Below, one piece after another: positions 25,856 to 33,794 of a DNA stretch of 64,000 nucleotides (the first letter of the stretch is position 1; every line of letters begins with the position of its first letter). Origin of the DNA: a virus; IMG/VR virus record IMGVR_UViG_3300020603_000015, positions 1 through 64,000 of that record; one strand, written 5' to 3'. The notes beneath the pieces were generated by a model. It saw only the letters and a list, made by a program, of their open reading frames with translations. It was not told where the DNA came from and searched no databases. The position numbers and the translations under genes are program-made.

Positions 25856-27132
25856 AGTAAAGCCTTAATAATTTTTTTGTAAATTGATTCTTTCTTAACT
25901 AATTGATCCAATGGCACACCTCTATATTTTTGTCTTATTTGCGCAATAGGCATACCATATTGTTTTTCAGCCTGTGCTGCTAAACTATATCTATCAAGCT
26001 TTTCTTTTTCTTTAGCATGTAGTTTACGTGATACACTAGCCGCAACAACACTTTTTACATTGTCGGTATAATACTTTTCACCCGAATTCAATAAATCATT
26101 TAGTATCTTAATTTCAATTTCTAAACTATCCACTTCACGTTCCAAATTGGCTTTTTCAGCAGTTGTAAACTTTGCTCCTGTTGTATGTAATTTGCCTCTC
26201 TTTTCAACAAACTCTTGGGTCTTATCATCAATTACTTTTTCTAATGATATACCAGCTGGTTTATTATCAGGTTCCAAAAATGCATAGGAAATAGTTTTTT
26301 CAGAATCTATTGGTGCCATTGTTGGCATATCTGTATCAGTTATTACTATAGTAACATTATTACCATCAATGAATAATACATCACCGAAAATTTTCATGCC
26401 TTTTAATTTTACTTTGTCTCCAATCGTAAAATACTTTGTAGCTTCATTATCATCAGATTGTGATTTAGGTGTTGTAGGTGTCGTTGGTTCTTTCTTGGGT
26501 TCATCAATACCATACAATTCATTGTAGGTATAGATTTTGCTGCCTGGTTCATATAATACTTCTTTTACATTATAACCATTGAATTCTATGGCATATTCAT
26601 ATTCTTTCTTAAACGGCATCAATTTAGACAAATTAGATGTCCAAAATGATACAATAATAGCTTTACCTCTTGGAATAGCTGATTCAATTTTTATATCTAA
26701 ATTTGTAGTTGTTGTTTCTTCAGAATCATCATCTACTTCGAATATCCTACCCTTTAGTAGTGGATCGGCATAAGGACCAAATCTACCAAGACCTTTTAAT
26801 AAATTTTCTAGTTGTAAATGACCACCGCCATTATTTCCGCTCTTTAATTGTCTTAATGCTTTTTGTGCCCAATAATCAAGTTGATCACGATCAGATGTAT
26901 ATTGTATATCAGGAGCTTTATCCAATTCATCAATCTCTTTTAGTACATCCGGATCATCACAAAGAAATACTTTTTTAATAACGCTATATCCAAATACCAA
27001 ATTCTTATTTGCTTTTTCATCTTTATAAACAAGAAAAGCACATTTATTAGCTGGAGTAGAGTAATTATAAGTCTTTTTCTTAAAATATACGGTATCTGGA
27101 TTTTCAATCAAAAGTCGGTTTAAACTAATCAT
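25852..27132 (-). CDS. Probable capsid-targeted protein with leader MISLNRLLIE, function unknown
   Basis: A 426-residue protein opening with a 10-residue leader that aligns with the T4 capsid-targeting sequence and offers a LIE|N protease site. Its own family is unknown to me. A KOW-like small beta domain occurs near residue 240 (FTIGDKVKLKGMKIFGDV), preceded by a Thr/Pro/Lys linker (EPTTPTTPKSQSDDNE). The C-terminal 120 residues are helical and charged (VDSLEIEIKILNDLLNSGEK), ending with LDQLVKKESIYKKIIKALL. It is the first of three coupled genes with the HAD-peptidase and the cupin-like protein. Packaging in the head is a prediction from the leader. Confidence 0.72.
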   Translation of the reverse strand: MISLNRLLIENPDTVYFKKKTYNYSTPANKCAFLVYKDEKANKNLVFGYSVIKKVFLCDDPDVLKEIDELDKAPDIQYTSDRDQLDYWAQKALRQLKSGNNGGGHLQLENLLKGLGRFGPYADPLLKGRIFEVDDDSEETTTTNLDIKIESAIPRGKAIIVSFWTSNLSKLMPFKKEYEYAIEFNGYNVKEVLYEPGSKIYTYNELYGIDEPKKEPTTPTTPKSQSDDNEATKYFTIGDKVKLKGMKIFGDVLFIDGNNVTIVITDTDMPTMAPIDSEKTISYAFLEPDNKPAGISLEKVIDDKTQEFVEKRGKLHTTGAKFTTAEKANLEREVDSLEIEIKILNDLLNSGEKYYTDNVKSVVAASVSRKLHAKEKEKLDRYSLAAQAEKQYGMPIAQIRQKYRGVPLDQLVKKESIYKKIIKALL

Positions 27133-27137
27133 ATAGT

Positions 27138-27146
27138 TATAAATAT
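27138..27146 (-). promoter_or_regulatory. ATATTTATA element before the MISLNRLLIE gene
   Basis: Reads ATATTTATA on the coding strand, 5 bases before the ATG at 27132. The plus-strand copy serving the divergent hydroxylase gene is only 23 bases away. Confidence 0.5.
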
Positions 27147-27168
27147 TATTTGTAGGATATATCGTTTG

Positions 27169-27177
27169 ATATTTATA
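27169..27177 (+). promoter_or_regulatory. ATATTTATA element before the plus-strand hydroxylase gene
   Basis: Reads ATATTTATA on the plus strand, 6 bases before the ATG at 27184. This is the same orientation relative to its gene as the minus-strand copies, which supports a directional role. Confidence 0.5.
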
Positions 27178-27183
27178 TGAAGA

Positions 27184-27735
27184 ATGATATTAATGACATT
27201 TTTAACCATATTGCTACTAATTCTCTGGTGTAGTATATTTGAGTGGCTATTACATAAATATTTGATGCATAAGTCACTTTTCAAGTTTGAATACGCGTAT
27301 AAAGCTCACACCAAGGTACATCATAATATTTATAAGTACGACGAAACTTATCACGCTCAAAATGGAGATGATGGTAAAAAGATTCCTATGGCTTGGTGGA
27401 ATGGCGTGGTAATCTCATTACTAGCTGCATTACCTATGTTTATATTTGGATATAAAATATTCTTGTTAACATTTGTTGTGTCTATGTGTTATTACGGAAT
27501 GTATGAATTTATACACTGGTGTATGCATTTTCCAAAAAGTAGAAATGTAGAATATAGATTATGGTTTAAGAAACTAAACGGACACCATTTATTACATCAT
27601 AGATATATGCATAAAAACTATAATGTGGTACTGCCATTTGCTGATTGGTTATTTGGTACTTTATTAATAAAAAGTCCAATTAAATTTGGTCAATGTAAAC
27701 CATCTTATTGTGTACCAAATGTTCAGCCAGAATAA
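27184..27735 (+). CDS. Fatty acid hydroxylase-superfamily membrane protein
   Basis: A 183-residue plus-strand protein. A hydrophobic N-terminus (MTFLTILLLILWCSIF) and two further membrane segments (about 75-95 and 95-112) surround histidine clusters typical of di-iron membrane hydroxylases and desaturases: EWLLHKYLMH, HTKVHH, HWCMH and HHLLHHRYMH. These match the HX3-4H, HX2-3HH spacing of the fatty acid hydroxylase / carotenoid hydroxylase superfamily. It could alter host lipids, which is unusual for a phage. The ATG at 27184 is preferred; an 18-codon frame starts at 27177 but stops early. It overlaps the end of the convergent kinase gene by 13 bases. Opposite orientation to its neighbours suggests separate acquisition. 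Confidence 0.8.
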   Translation: MILMTFLTILLLILWCSIFEWLLHKYLMHKSLFKFEYAYKAHTKVHHNIYKYDETYHAQNGDDGKKIPMAWWNGVVISLLAALPMFIFGYKIFLLTFVVSMCYYGMYEFIHWCMHFPKSRNVEYRLWFKKLNGHHLLHHRYMHKNYNVVLPFADWLFGTLLIKSPIKFGQCKPSYCVPNVQPE

Positions 27736-28532
27736 TTACTTCTAGGACGCATTGGTTCTATATTAGGATAAACCAAGTCTAGATGATCAAAATCGTCTTT
27801 AGTAGTGTCTACTTTTTTGACATTATTATAATAATTTTGCAACCACATCTTACCGGTTGGATTCTTAACAGGACTCTTCAAGAATTGAATCACACTTCTC
27901 AATACACTTTTATCGATTGGCTCACCACTTTTTGTACGATCAACAATCTTGAAATTGTTCCCAAATATGTTTTGAAAATGTCCCATGTTATTTTGACAAC
28001 TGAACCACATTTGCGACAATAAATCTTCAGGTATTTTACGAGGTCTTTTATTGTTTCGTTCGATTGCTACTTGCAAGCTTGTGTTTACAAATATCATATA
28101 ACAATCATAACCATATTGCTCCATAATTCTTTTCTTTATTTGTATGGATTGTATACTATCACCTGTACCATCTATGATAAGACCCAATCGGGAGTTTCTA
28201 TACATGACCAATTTTTTATTTGTTATTTGTTTTGCTTTTTCTCTAGTAGATTGTGGGCCGATTGTCAATTTTTTAAATTCATCTGGACTCAACTTACTCA
28301 AATCAGATGAAATCTTCATTTTCTGAAGCATTTGTTCAAATTCATTATCACTGTTGATTAACTTTAACCCATACTTGTTGACCGAGGAATCAGACGGTAA
28401 ATCAAACAATTCATTTGCAACTGTGCTTTTACCACTACCAGGTCCACCCGCCATAAATATACATTTGAGTGTAGATGGATCGTCTACACCTTCTGTCAAT
28501 CTGTTTTTTTTAAGTAATTCAAGTAAGTTCAT
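27723..28532 (-). CDS. Zeta-toxin-like P-loop kinase with capsid-targeting-like leader
   Basis: A 269-residue protein. Residues 29-37 have the Walker A AGGPGSGKST, and later NGLIIDGTGD-like and VNTSLQVAIERNNKRPRKIP stretches resemble nucleotide-handling zeta toxin/adenylylsulfate kinase-type P-loop enzymes. The first 14 residues (MNLLELLKKNRLTE) end in an LTE site where a gp21-type protease could cut before Gly15. The leader is longer than the other copies here. The phosphate acceptor is unknown. The ATG follows an AT-rich leader with a partial version of the start-proximal motif. Confidence 0.75.
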   Translation of the reverse strand: MNLLELLKKNRLTEGVDDPSTLKCIFMAGGPGSGKSTVANELFDLPSDSSVNKYGLKLINSDNEFEQMLQKMKISSDLSKLSPDEFKKLTIGPQSTREKAKQITNKKLVMYRNSRLGLIIDGTGDSIQSIQIKKRIMEQYGYDCYMIFVNTSLQVAIERNNKRPRKIPEDLLSQMWFSCQNNMGHFQNIFGNNFKIVDRTKSGEPIDKSVLRSVIQFLKSPVKNPTGKMWLQNYYNNVKKVDTTKDDFDHLDLVYPNIEPMRPRSNYSG

Positions 28533-28547
28533 ATATTTAAATATAAT

Positions 28548-29381
28548 TCACATTACGAATATATCGCCTATATTAGCTCCTAAAACATCTTCAATTAGAT
28601 ATGGTATTGTATTTGCAATATTATCTAATTTTTCTTGTGCTTCTTCTAAATTTTGTGTGGTTGCTATAGTTTTGCTACCATAAGGACCAAATCCTACCAA
28701 AAGCTTTTTGGTAAGAGGATTAAATGTAATTTTACCGTCTTTTAAATATTGTACAAACAATTCATAGTAAAATTCGTAGTATCTACGATGTAGTTTACCT
28801 TCTCTGGCACTACGCATTGTACCAATATGGTTAAACAATCTACCTTTGGCTAAATCAAATGTTCTGGATTTTTTATAATCATCACTGCCATATCTTGTGT
28901 TTTCTTTGCTTTTACCGTAAATCTTTAACAGTTCATTAAATTCTTTATCAACCCAGTCAGTATATTCTTTGAATTGATGTGTTTTATTCATTACGTGACC
29001 TACTCTATGAATTATAGTCCACGCAGTCATAGGAATTTTATCAGCGGCTGTATTGCTTACAAAGAATACTGTGATGTTATCACTATTGATTTTGAATTGG
29101 TTAGGATCTAAACCCAAACCTTCTGGATATGGTTTTACGAGAAATTCGTATGGTACTCTACCTTTTTCGCTGAATTGTCTTAAACCAGGCTTGTTAACAA
29201 AATAAAAATCAAAGTTGACTGATGTATTTTTTAACATATCCTTGACTTTTTGTATGGTTACTGGATGACTTAGTGCAGCTCTGTCTCTTGGATCTTTGTA
29301 TGAAGCGCCTTTTTCAAATCCGCCTAATGTTGTATATGCGCCTAGGGGGGCTTCGTTTAGTATATCTTTAAATTTGATCAT
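28548..29381 (-). CDS. Probable capsid-targeted protein with HRVGH motif and leader MIKFKDILNE
   Basis: A 277-residue protein whose leader MIKFKDILNE|A matches the T4 capsid-targeting sequence MKTYQEFIAE|A in length and character. Near residue 125 it has WTIIHRVGHVMN, which looks like an HExxH metal site with Glu replaced by Arg, and it is followed by a His-containing helix. It may be an inactive relative of a metallopeptidase or simply a structural motif. Residues about 190-215 have KLHRRYYEFYYELFVQYLKDG. It overlaps the upstream 311-residue gene by 4 bases (ATGA). Packaging is inferred from the leader. Confidence 0.72.
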   Translation of the reverse strand: MIKFKDILNEAPLGAYTTLGGFEKGASYKDPRDRAALSHPVTIQKVKDMLKNTSVNFDFYFVNKPGLRQFSEKGRVPYEFLVKPYPEGLGLDPNQFKINSDNITVFFVSNTAADKIPMTAWTIIHRVGHVMNKTHQFKEYTDWVDKEFNELLKIYGKSKENTRYGSDDYKKSRTFDLAKGRLFNHIGTMRSAREGKLHRRYYEFYYELFVQYLKDGKITFNPLTKKLLVGFGPYGSKTIATTQNLEEAQEKLDNIANTIPYLIEDVLGANIGDIFVM

Positions 29382-30313
29382 AGAGGAGGTGGTGTTGGAC
29401 TTGGAAATGTATGTGTAGCTGTTGGAATATTTAAACTGGTAAACACAAACTCTCTTTCAAATAAACCGGCTGAATTAATTACTATTCCATTGTAACTATC
29501 AATAAACAAATATTGACAGGCTTGATTGTTCAAACTACCATCACTTGTTAGCGAGTATCCAACGCCTAAATTACTTTGTGTTTCCCAATAGGCATCATTT
29601 TTAGAATTTTTGGCAGATTCGTACACCCAAGTATTATAGTAAGCTAGATTTTTTCCATAAAAACTTGCAGCATTGTTCTGCATATCTTGTTCAGTAAATT
29701 GTGAAGTAACATACTCTTGGGATGGTTGATATGATGTAATTACAAACCTCTTTAACAATACTGACCAAATAGATTGATCCAAAGCATATGTAGCTGTTTC
29801 CAATAAACTATTGAATAGTGGATCATCTTGGCTTGGAAATAAATTTGGTGTAGCCAAATCAGAAACATTGCCAGAAATTGTCGTAGTAGCAAATGGAGTG
29901 ATTAATTGTCCACTATAAGTATTGTTCCACAATCCAGATGTATTGGCATACAAATTTTGTAAATCACTACCACATTGTAGTGATGTTTGTTCAAATCTAC
30001 TCATAAGATCAGCAAACTCTCCAGCCAAACACGGTGGTGTAGTTGTAGCATATTGAGCTACCATAGAAGCAATAAAATTACCAGCTAATGCTCCTCCAAA
30101 TCCAATACAACCACCCAATGCTGATGTTGCACTTGTAAGAAGATTTACACCTATTTGTAAACCCAGATCTTGATTATCTGTTTGTTGTAACAAGGCATAT
30201 GCATTTAATATCTTAGAATTACCATACGAGTAAAACTGGTTATTGAATATTATCATGTTATTCAAATTAACTTGTGCATTAGCTATATCAGTTGAAGAAG
30301 GAGTTGTTGTCAT
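29378..30313 (-). CDS. Hypothetical protein with a hydrophobic central segment
   Basis: A 311-residue protein of unknown function. It is rich in Asn, Thr, Ser and Gln, with a short hydrophobic Gly/Ala segment at about residues 60-88 (LGGCIGFGGALAGNFIASMV), which could cross or disturb a membrane. Three cysteines lie near residues 68, 99 and 114. The C-terminus is Pro/Thr-rich (FPSPTPPPL). It overlaps the capsid-targeted HRVGH protein by 4 bases and is downstream of the pseudopilin, so it may belong to an entry or exclusion module. No family assigned. Confidence 0.68.
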   Translation of the reverse strand: MTTTPSSTDIANAQVNLNNMIIFNNQFYSYGNSKILNAYALLQQTDNQDLGLQIGVNLLTSATSALGGCIGFGGALAGNFIASMVAQYATTTPPCLAGEFADLMSRFEQTSLQCGSDLQNLYANTSGLWNNTYSGQLITPFATTTISGNVSDLATPNLFPSQDDPLFNSLLETATYALDQSIWSVLLKRFVITSYQPSQEYVTSQFTEQDMQNNAASFYGKNLAYYNTWVYESAKNSKNDAYWETQSNLGVGYSLTSDGSLNNQACQYLFIDSYNGIVINSAGLFEREFVFTSLNIPTATHTFPSPTPPPL

Positions 30314-30350
30314 CTGTTAATAAATATTAAAAAAACTCACTTGGAAAATA

Positions 30351-31007
30351 TCATAGAGAGTAATTAGTTCTGTAGGATTGGACAATTGCCCACTTATTTT
30401 CGGGTTGAAATATTTGAGGATACTTTAAATACGAAGCATGTCCATCTGCATATATATATGATGCTCCATTGTTGTGCTTTTTAAAATCTAATTCAGTTTG
30501 ATCATTACCTTTTCCTTCAAATATATCCATATAAAAATGTCTTGAATTTCCTAACTTTTCCCCAAATATTACTGTTTCACTTACGAATAGAATGGAACTA
30601 GACTTCAATGGTTCCTCTAAAATGTCCCAATCCGCGTCAAAATATTCATAGTAATAATCATTAAATCCATTGATTATAAAACTACGATTTGATTTGTTAA
30701 TGTTTGTTTCAACTAGATTATTTGTAAATTTATCGACAGGACATCTTAATATACCAACATTCTCATAATATGGTTTTAATGCTAATGGCCACTGATTTGT
30801 CAAACTACGCGGCGGATATATGTCATTATAATCTAACTTATATTGTTCAGCTGAAAGACCCAATTGCCTAGAGTTGTTTAAACATTGTATTTGAAGCGCT
30901 TTACTTTTTGCTTTACTCAATGATGGTAATAAAAGACCGGCTAATATTGCAATTATAGCTATTACCACTAGTAATTCAATCAAAGTAAATGCTTTTTTAT
31001 TTTTCAT
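30351..31007 (-). CDS. Type II/IV pseudopilin with H-X9-DG motif
   Basis: A 218-residue protein with a textbook prepilin N-terminus: MKNKKA then [22 protein letters not shown], with cleavage predicted after Ala6 and the Glu5 of the mature pilin. The C-terminal part has [14 protein letters not shown], in which His178 and Asp188-Gly189 are separated by exactly nine residues. This H-X9-DG arrangement marks pseudopilins typical of Planctomycetes, Verrucomicrobia and Lentisphaerae. Phages rarely encode such proteins, so it points to the host lineage. The protein would be processed by a host prepilin peptidase and could enter host pilus or secretion machinery. It starts 3-4 bases from a preceding very short frame and is followed by the 311-residue gene. 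Confidence 0.88.
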   Translation of the reverse strand: MKNKKAFTLIELLVVIAIIAILAGLLLPSLSKAKSKALQIQCLNNSRQLGLSAEQYKLDYNDIYPPRSLTNQWPLALKPYYENVGILRCPVDKFTNNLVETNINKSNRSFIINGFNDYYYEYFDADWDILEEPLKSSSILFVSETVIFGEKLGNSRHFYMDIFEGKGNDQTELDFKKHNNGASYIYADGHASYLKYPQIFQPENKWAIVQSYRTNYSL

Positions 31008-31104
31008 AACTAATTGTTTGTTTTTTTAAATTATACTTACCAATTCTATAATAACCAGTATTAGCTGTAAATTTTATCAGATAATTGTCTGTTTTAATAG
31101 TCAT
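30997..31104 (-). CDS. Possible 35-residue leader peptide overlapping the pilin start
   Basis: A 36-codon frame with ATG at 31104 that ends inside the first codons of the pseudopilin gene, overlapping it by 11 bases. Its peptide is basic and aromatic ([15 protein letters not shown]). Overlap with the downstream start could couple translation. Nothing else supports it. The rest of the gap between 31105 and 31240 shows only short imperfect TTCTTCTTACA repeats. Confidence 0.25.
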   Translation of the reverse strand: MTIKTDNYLIKFTANTGYYRIGKYNLKKQTISYEK

Positions 31105-31240
31105 ATCTTCTTCTTACATTCTTCTTACATTCTGGTTCTACTCGATCTTATAACATGTAATCCGCATGTAGGAATTACTTGTGTCATCAAACAACCACAC
31201 TTAACATGTCTATTTTTAGTTAATATCATACTCTTATAAA

Positions 31241-31270
31241 TAGAAAATCCCGCCAGAACCTAGCGGGACT
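31241..31270 (-). terminator. Rho-independent terminator after the EF-hand-like gene
   Basis: The minus strand reads TCCCGC, a short loop, GCGGGA and then TTTTCTATTT, at 31268-31241. It lies about 25 bases after the stop of the small basic protein gene. Confidence 0.75.
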
Positions 31271-31292
31271 TTGTCATAAATTTATTATTTGA

Positions 31293-31580
31293 TTAAACCT
31301 TATTTCCAAGTCTCTTGTTAACAATAGATTGGACTTTCCTTAAAAAAGCAGCATCATCTGTTTTACCATCTCTTTCAGCAGCTGCTGCTTTTCTGGCAGC
31401 AATTACAGCATCACCAGTAGTAATCTTGCCATCACCGGTTTGATCCAATTTCTTGGTAACCTTTGGAGCTGGTGGTGATTGTTTCTTAGGCGCTTCTTTC
31501 TTAGGAGATTCTTTTTTAGCTTCTAATTTAAGTTCTTCTAGTATTTCTTTGATTAAATTTTTAATTTCGTTACGCGTCAT
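31293..31580 (-). CDS. Small Lys-rich protein with an EF-hand-like motif
   Basis: A 95-residue protein with a positively charged N-terminal helix (IKNLIKEILEELKLEAKKE), then a Lys/Pro/Ala linker, then a calcium-binding-loop-like DQTGDGKITTGD at about residues 47-58. The end is helical (RKVQSIVNKRLGNKV). A strong ribosome binding site (GAGGAG) lies 8 bases before the ATG, unlike most genes here, so expression may be high. The IKE and LEE elements near the N-terminus could be protease sites. A terminator follows. Its function is unknown; a head-internal DNA-binding role would fit its charge. Confidence 0.68.
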   Translation of the reverse strand: MTRNEIKNLIKEILEELKLEAKKESPKKEAPKKQSPPAPKVTKKLDQTGDGKITTGDAVIAARKAAAAERDGKTDDAAFLRKVQSIVNKRLGNKV

Positions 31581-31619
31581 ATAATTTCTCCTCTTAATAA
31601 ATATATTTTAAAATTTAAA

Positions 31620-31768
31620 TTACCAATATTTTCTTTTACCTTTATTGCTCAATGATTTCATTCTATGACTTCTATAAAGCCAATATCCAGCTGTTGTTTG
31701 ATCTTTTGAGCACATATACGTCTTAATTCAGTAAGAACTGGACGTTTTTCAACCTCAAACTTAACCAT
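31620..31768 (-). pseudogene. Frameshifted duplicate of the C-terminus of the 200-residue internal-type protein
   Basis: Reading the minus strand, one frame gives RRICAQK and the neighbouring frame continues with DQTTAGYWLYRSHRMKSLS and NKGKRKYW before TAA at 31620. These match the end of the protein at 32187-32789, with RCAQKKDRTTAGYWSCRSHR and NKGRGRF. The two parts are out of frame by a small deletion. In the frame from 31768 only a 36-residue peptide would be made. It is probably a duplicated and decayed gene end. Nothing else is evident between 31581 and 31841. Confidence 0.72.
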
Positions 31769-31841
31769 ATTATATTTGTCGTTTTTAAACGTAGTTTATT
31801 TTTTTGTCTTTTAAAAGACAATAAATTTTACCATAAAAAAT

Positions 31842-32183
31842 TTAATTAAAACTTTTACCACAACCACAAGTGCTTGCTGCATTTGGATTAATAAATTTAA
31901 AACCTCCGCCCATTAATTCATAAGAATAATCTAGTTCAGCCTCTTTAATATAATTCGCACTAAAATTGTCTATGACTACACTCACACTTTCATATTCATA
32001 TACCAAATCATTGTCTCTGATTTCATCAAATGTCATACCATACTGTAAACCACTACATCCACCTGCTTCTACAAATATTCTCAAACTTTTGTTTTTATAA
32101 TCCTCTGTATTTTTAACTAAATTATTTACTTCGGTTAAAGCATTATCAGTTAATTTAATTATTGAAGTTTCTAATTTTATCAT
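31842..32183 (-). CDS. A-type iron-sulfur carrier (IscA/HesB-like)
   Basis: A 113-residue protein with all the features of A-type carriers: FVEAGGCSGLQYGM with Cys43, and near the end a STCGCG motif (Cys106 and Cys108). Between them it has SYELMGGGFKFINPNA typical of the family. It starts 3 bases after the end of the 200-residue gene. A-type carriers deliver Fe-S clusters to enzymes; a phage copy would be an auxiliary metabolic gene supporting host or viral Fe-S enzymes. All three cysteines are intact. Confidence 0.9.
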   Translation of the reverse strand: MIKLETSIIKLTDNALTEVNNLVKNTEDYKNKSLRIFVEAGGCSGLQYGMTFDEIRDNDLVYEYESVSVVIDNFSANYIKEAELDYSYELMGGGFKFINPNAASTCGCGKSFN

Positions 32184-32186
32184 AAT

Positions 32187-32789
32187 TTACCAAAATCTAC
32201 CTCGGCCTTTATTACCTAAACTGCGCATACGATGACTACGACAACTCCAATAACCGGCTGTTGTTCTGTCTTTCTTTTGAGCACATCTATGTCTAGCAGC
32301 AAAACTTTTTCGACGAGCTTTATTGCCTGCTCTACTTCTCATATTTGGATCTCCGAATGTTACTTTCTTGATTTTACCATTTTTACCTTTGACGTAGACA
32401 GCATATTTTTTTGGTCCACCTGGAGTTCTAACTGGTCTATTAAGTGTAACACTTCTGCCACGATGTTTAGCTTCAATTATCAAATCTTCTTCAATTTCAA
32501 TCGGAGCATCCAAATAAACTTCTCTACCCTCAAAAATTTCTTTTTTACCAAGGTCACTCTCAACCAATTCAGCGTCTGGATCACATAGTTCAATTAAATT
32601 ATTGTAATATAACTTACGAACTTCTTCAATTAACTCAAAATAAGATTCACTATAAGTTCTAAAAATGTTTTCCATTAATGGAATTTGTTTTTCTAAATGA
32701 TAATTTAAATTAGCTGTAATTACTGTATCTTGCAGCATTTTCATCGGACAAAGTTCTTGATTTTCAAATAAATCGATTAATTTAATCAT
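32187..32789 (-). CDS. Probable internal head protein with leader MIKLIDLFE
   Basis: A 200-residue protein. The 9-residue leader ends at LFE|N, a gp21-type cleavage site. The middle is acidic and hydrophobic, and the last 70 residues are very basic: YAVYVKGKNGKIKKVTFGDPN, then RSRAGNKARRKSFAARHRCA and a TTAGYWSCRSHR stretch. I recognise this C-terminal type from structural or decoration-like proteins of large phages, though not its function. The basic tail suggests contact with packaged DNA. A decayed copy of this end lies 400 bases downstream at 31620-31768. Confidence 0.78.
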   Translation of the reverse strand: MIKLIDLFENQELCPMKMLQDTVITANLNYHLEKQIPLMENIFRTYSESYFELIEEVRKLYYNNLIELCDPDAELVESDLGKKEIFEGREVYLDAPIEIEEDLIIEAKHRGRSVTLNRPVRTPGGPKKYAVYVKGKNGKIKKVTFGDPNMRSRAGNKARRKSFAARHRCAQKKDRTTAGYWSCRSHRMRSLGNKGRGRFW

Positions 32790-32801
32790 ATAATATAAAT
32801 A

Positions 32802-33728
32802 TTATTCATACTTGTTTGTTAGTTTTAATTCGCCAATTAGTCTCTTTTCGTTGTCATTTAAGTTTTTATCCAATTCAACACCTAAATCCTTTAACGTATA
32901 ACTAACCCCAGTCTTTTTCTCTACATTCTTCATTATTTCTATAGTATCCACAACACTATCCAAAGTGGTCTTGTATTTACCAAATTCAACCGAAGAAGTC
33001 AAATTACTAAAATCAACAGATCTAGGAGCTATACCCTTTATTATTGATATTGCATATGAAGCAATATGTTCAAATACACTAAATATCGCGCTTGCAATTG
33101 GATTTGTAGCTGCCAAAAATCTCAATACCATAAAGCATATCAAGAATATTAATATGCCAGTAACCCCTATTGTCACAAACCTCTTCAAACCATACATGAC
33201 ACCGCCTAGACCCATCCAACTGTTTACTTCATTCACGGTAACCTGAAGGGCGTCTGCCTTTTTTGCCACCTGCGAAGCCTGTGTTTCCAATCCTTTTATT
33301 TGTTTTTCATACACATCTTCAATTTCTTTTTGTCTTACTTGAAGAGTCATAATCTCATCATCACGTTCTTTGAGTAGTTTACCGCCCTTTTGTTTTTCCT
33401 TTTCAACTTCACTATTCAATAGATCTGTGAGTTCTTTTATTTTGTTCAAATCATCGATATTTGGATTACCAGTGATGTTCAAAATTCTACCATTAAAGTC
33501 TATAGCAGTCTTGACTTGGACGGGCGGATTTGTAACAGATTTAAGAGAATAGTCAGTTCCACTAGCTAGTGTAGCAACTTGTTGTAACTTTTCACCTTCG
33601 TTTTTTGCCATTTCAACTCGGGTATTTGCAAGAACATCTTTGGTCTTTTGGACCTTTTCTACATTCGTAGATTTGCATCCGCTGACCAATAAAAATGATG
33701 TTAAAAATAGTGTAAATAGTTTTCTCAT
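32802..33728 (-). CDS. Lipoprotein with coiled coil and transmembrane segment
   Basis: The protein (308 residues from the ATG at 33728; a TTG start at 33743 is less likely because it lies in the start-proximal motif) opens MRKLFTLFLTSFLLVSGC, a lipoprotein signal with lipobox Cys18. It is followed by a coiled-coil region (about residues 100-165) and a transmembrane segment (about 190-213, IGVTGILIFLICFMVLRFL). This makes a cell-envelope protein exposed by lipid anchor and by a membrane span. Roles such as superinfection exclusion or lysis (spanin-like) are possible but not shown. It lies upstream of the basic internal-type protein. Confidence 0.7.
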   Translation of the reverse strand: MRKLFTLFLTSFLLVSGCKSTNVEKVQKTKDVLANTRVEMAKNEGEKLQQVATLASGTDYSLKSVTNPPVQVKTAIDFNGRILNITGNPNIDDLNKIKELTDLLNSEVEKEKQKGGKLLKERDDEIMTLQVRQKEIEDVYEKQIKGLETQASQVAKKADALQVTVNEVNSWMGLGGVMYGLKRFVTIGVTGILIFLICFMVLRFLAATNPIASAIFSVFEHIASYAISIIKGIAPRSVDFSNLTSSVEFGKYKTTLDSVVDTIEIMKNVEKKTGVSYTLKDLGVELDKNLNDNEKRLIGELKLTNKYE

Positions 33729-33794
33729 GTCTATAAATATCAATCCATACTATAAAAACTTGTATATTTCACCACTATAATATATGATACTAAC

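Noticed and set aside
31105-31240. Possible tRNA or small RNA between the EF-hand-like gene and the pilin
   Set aside because: No cloverleaf with an acceptable T-arm could be drawn; only imperfect TTCTTCTTACA repeats are seen.
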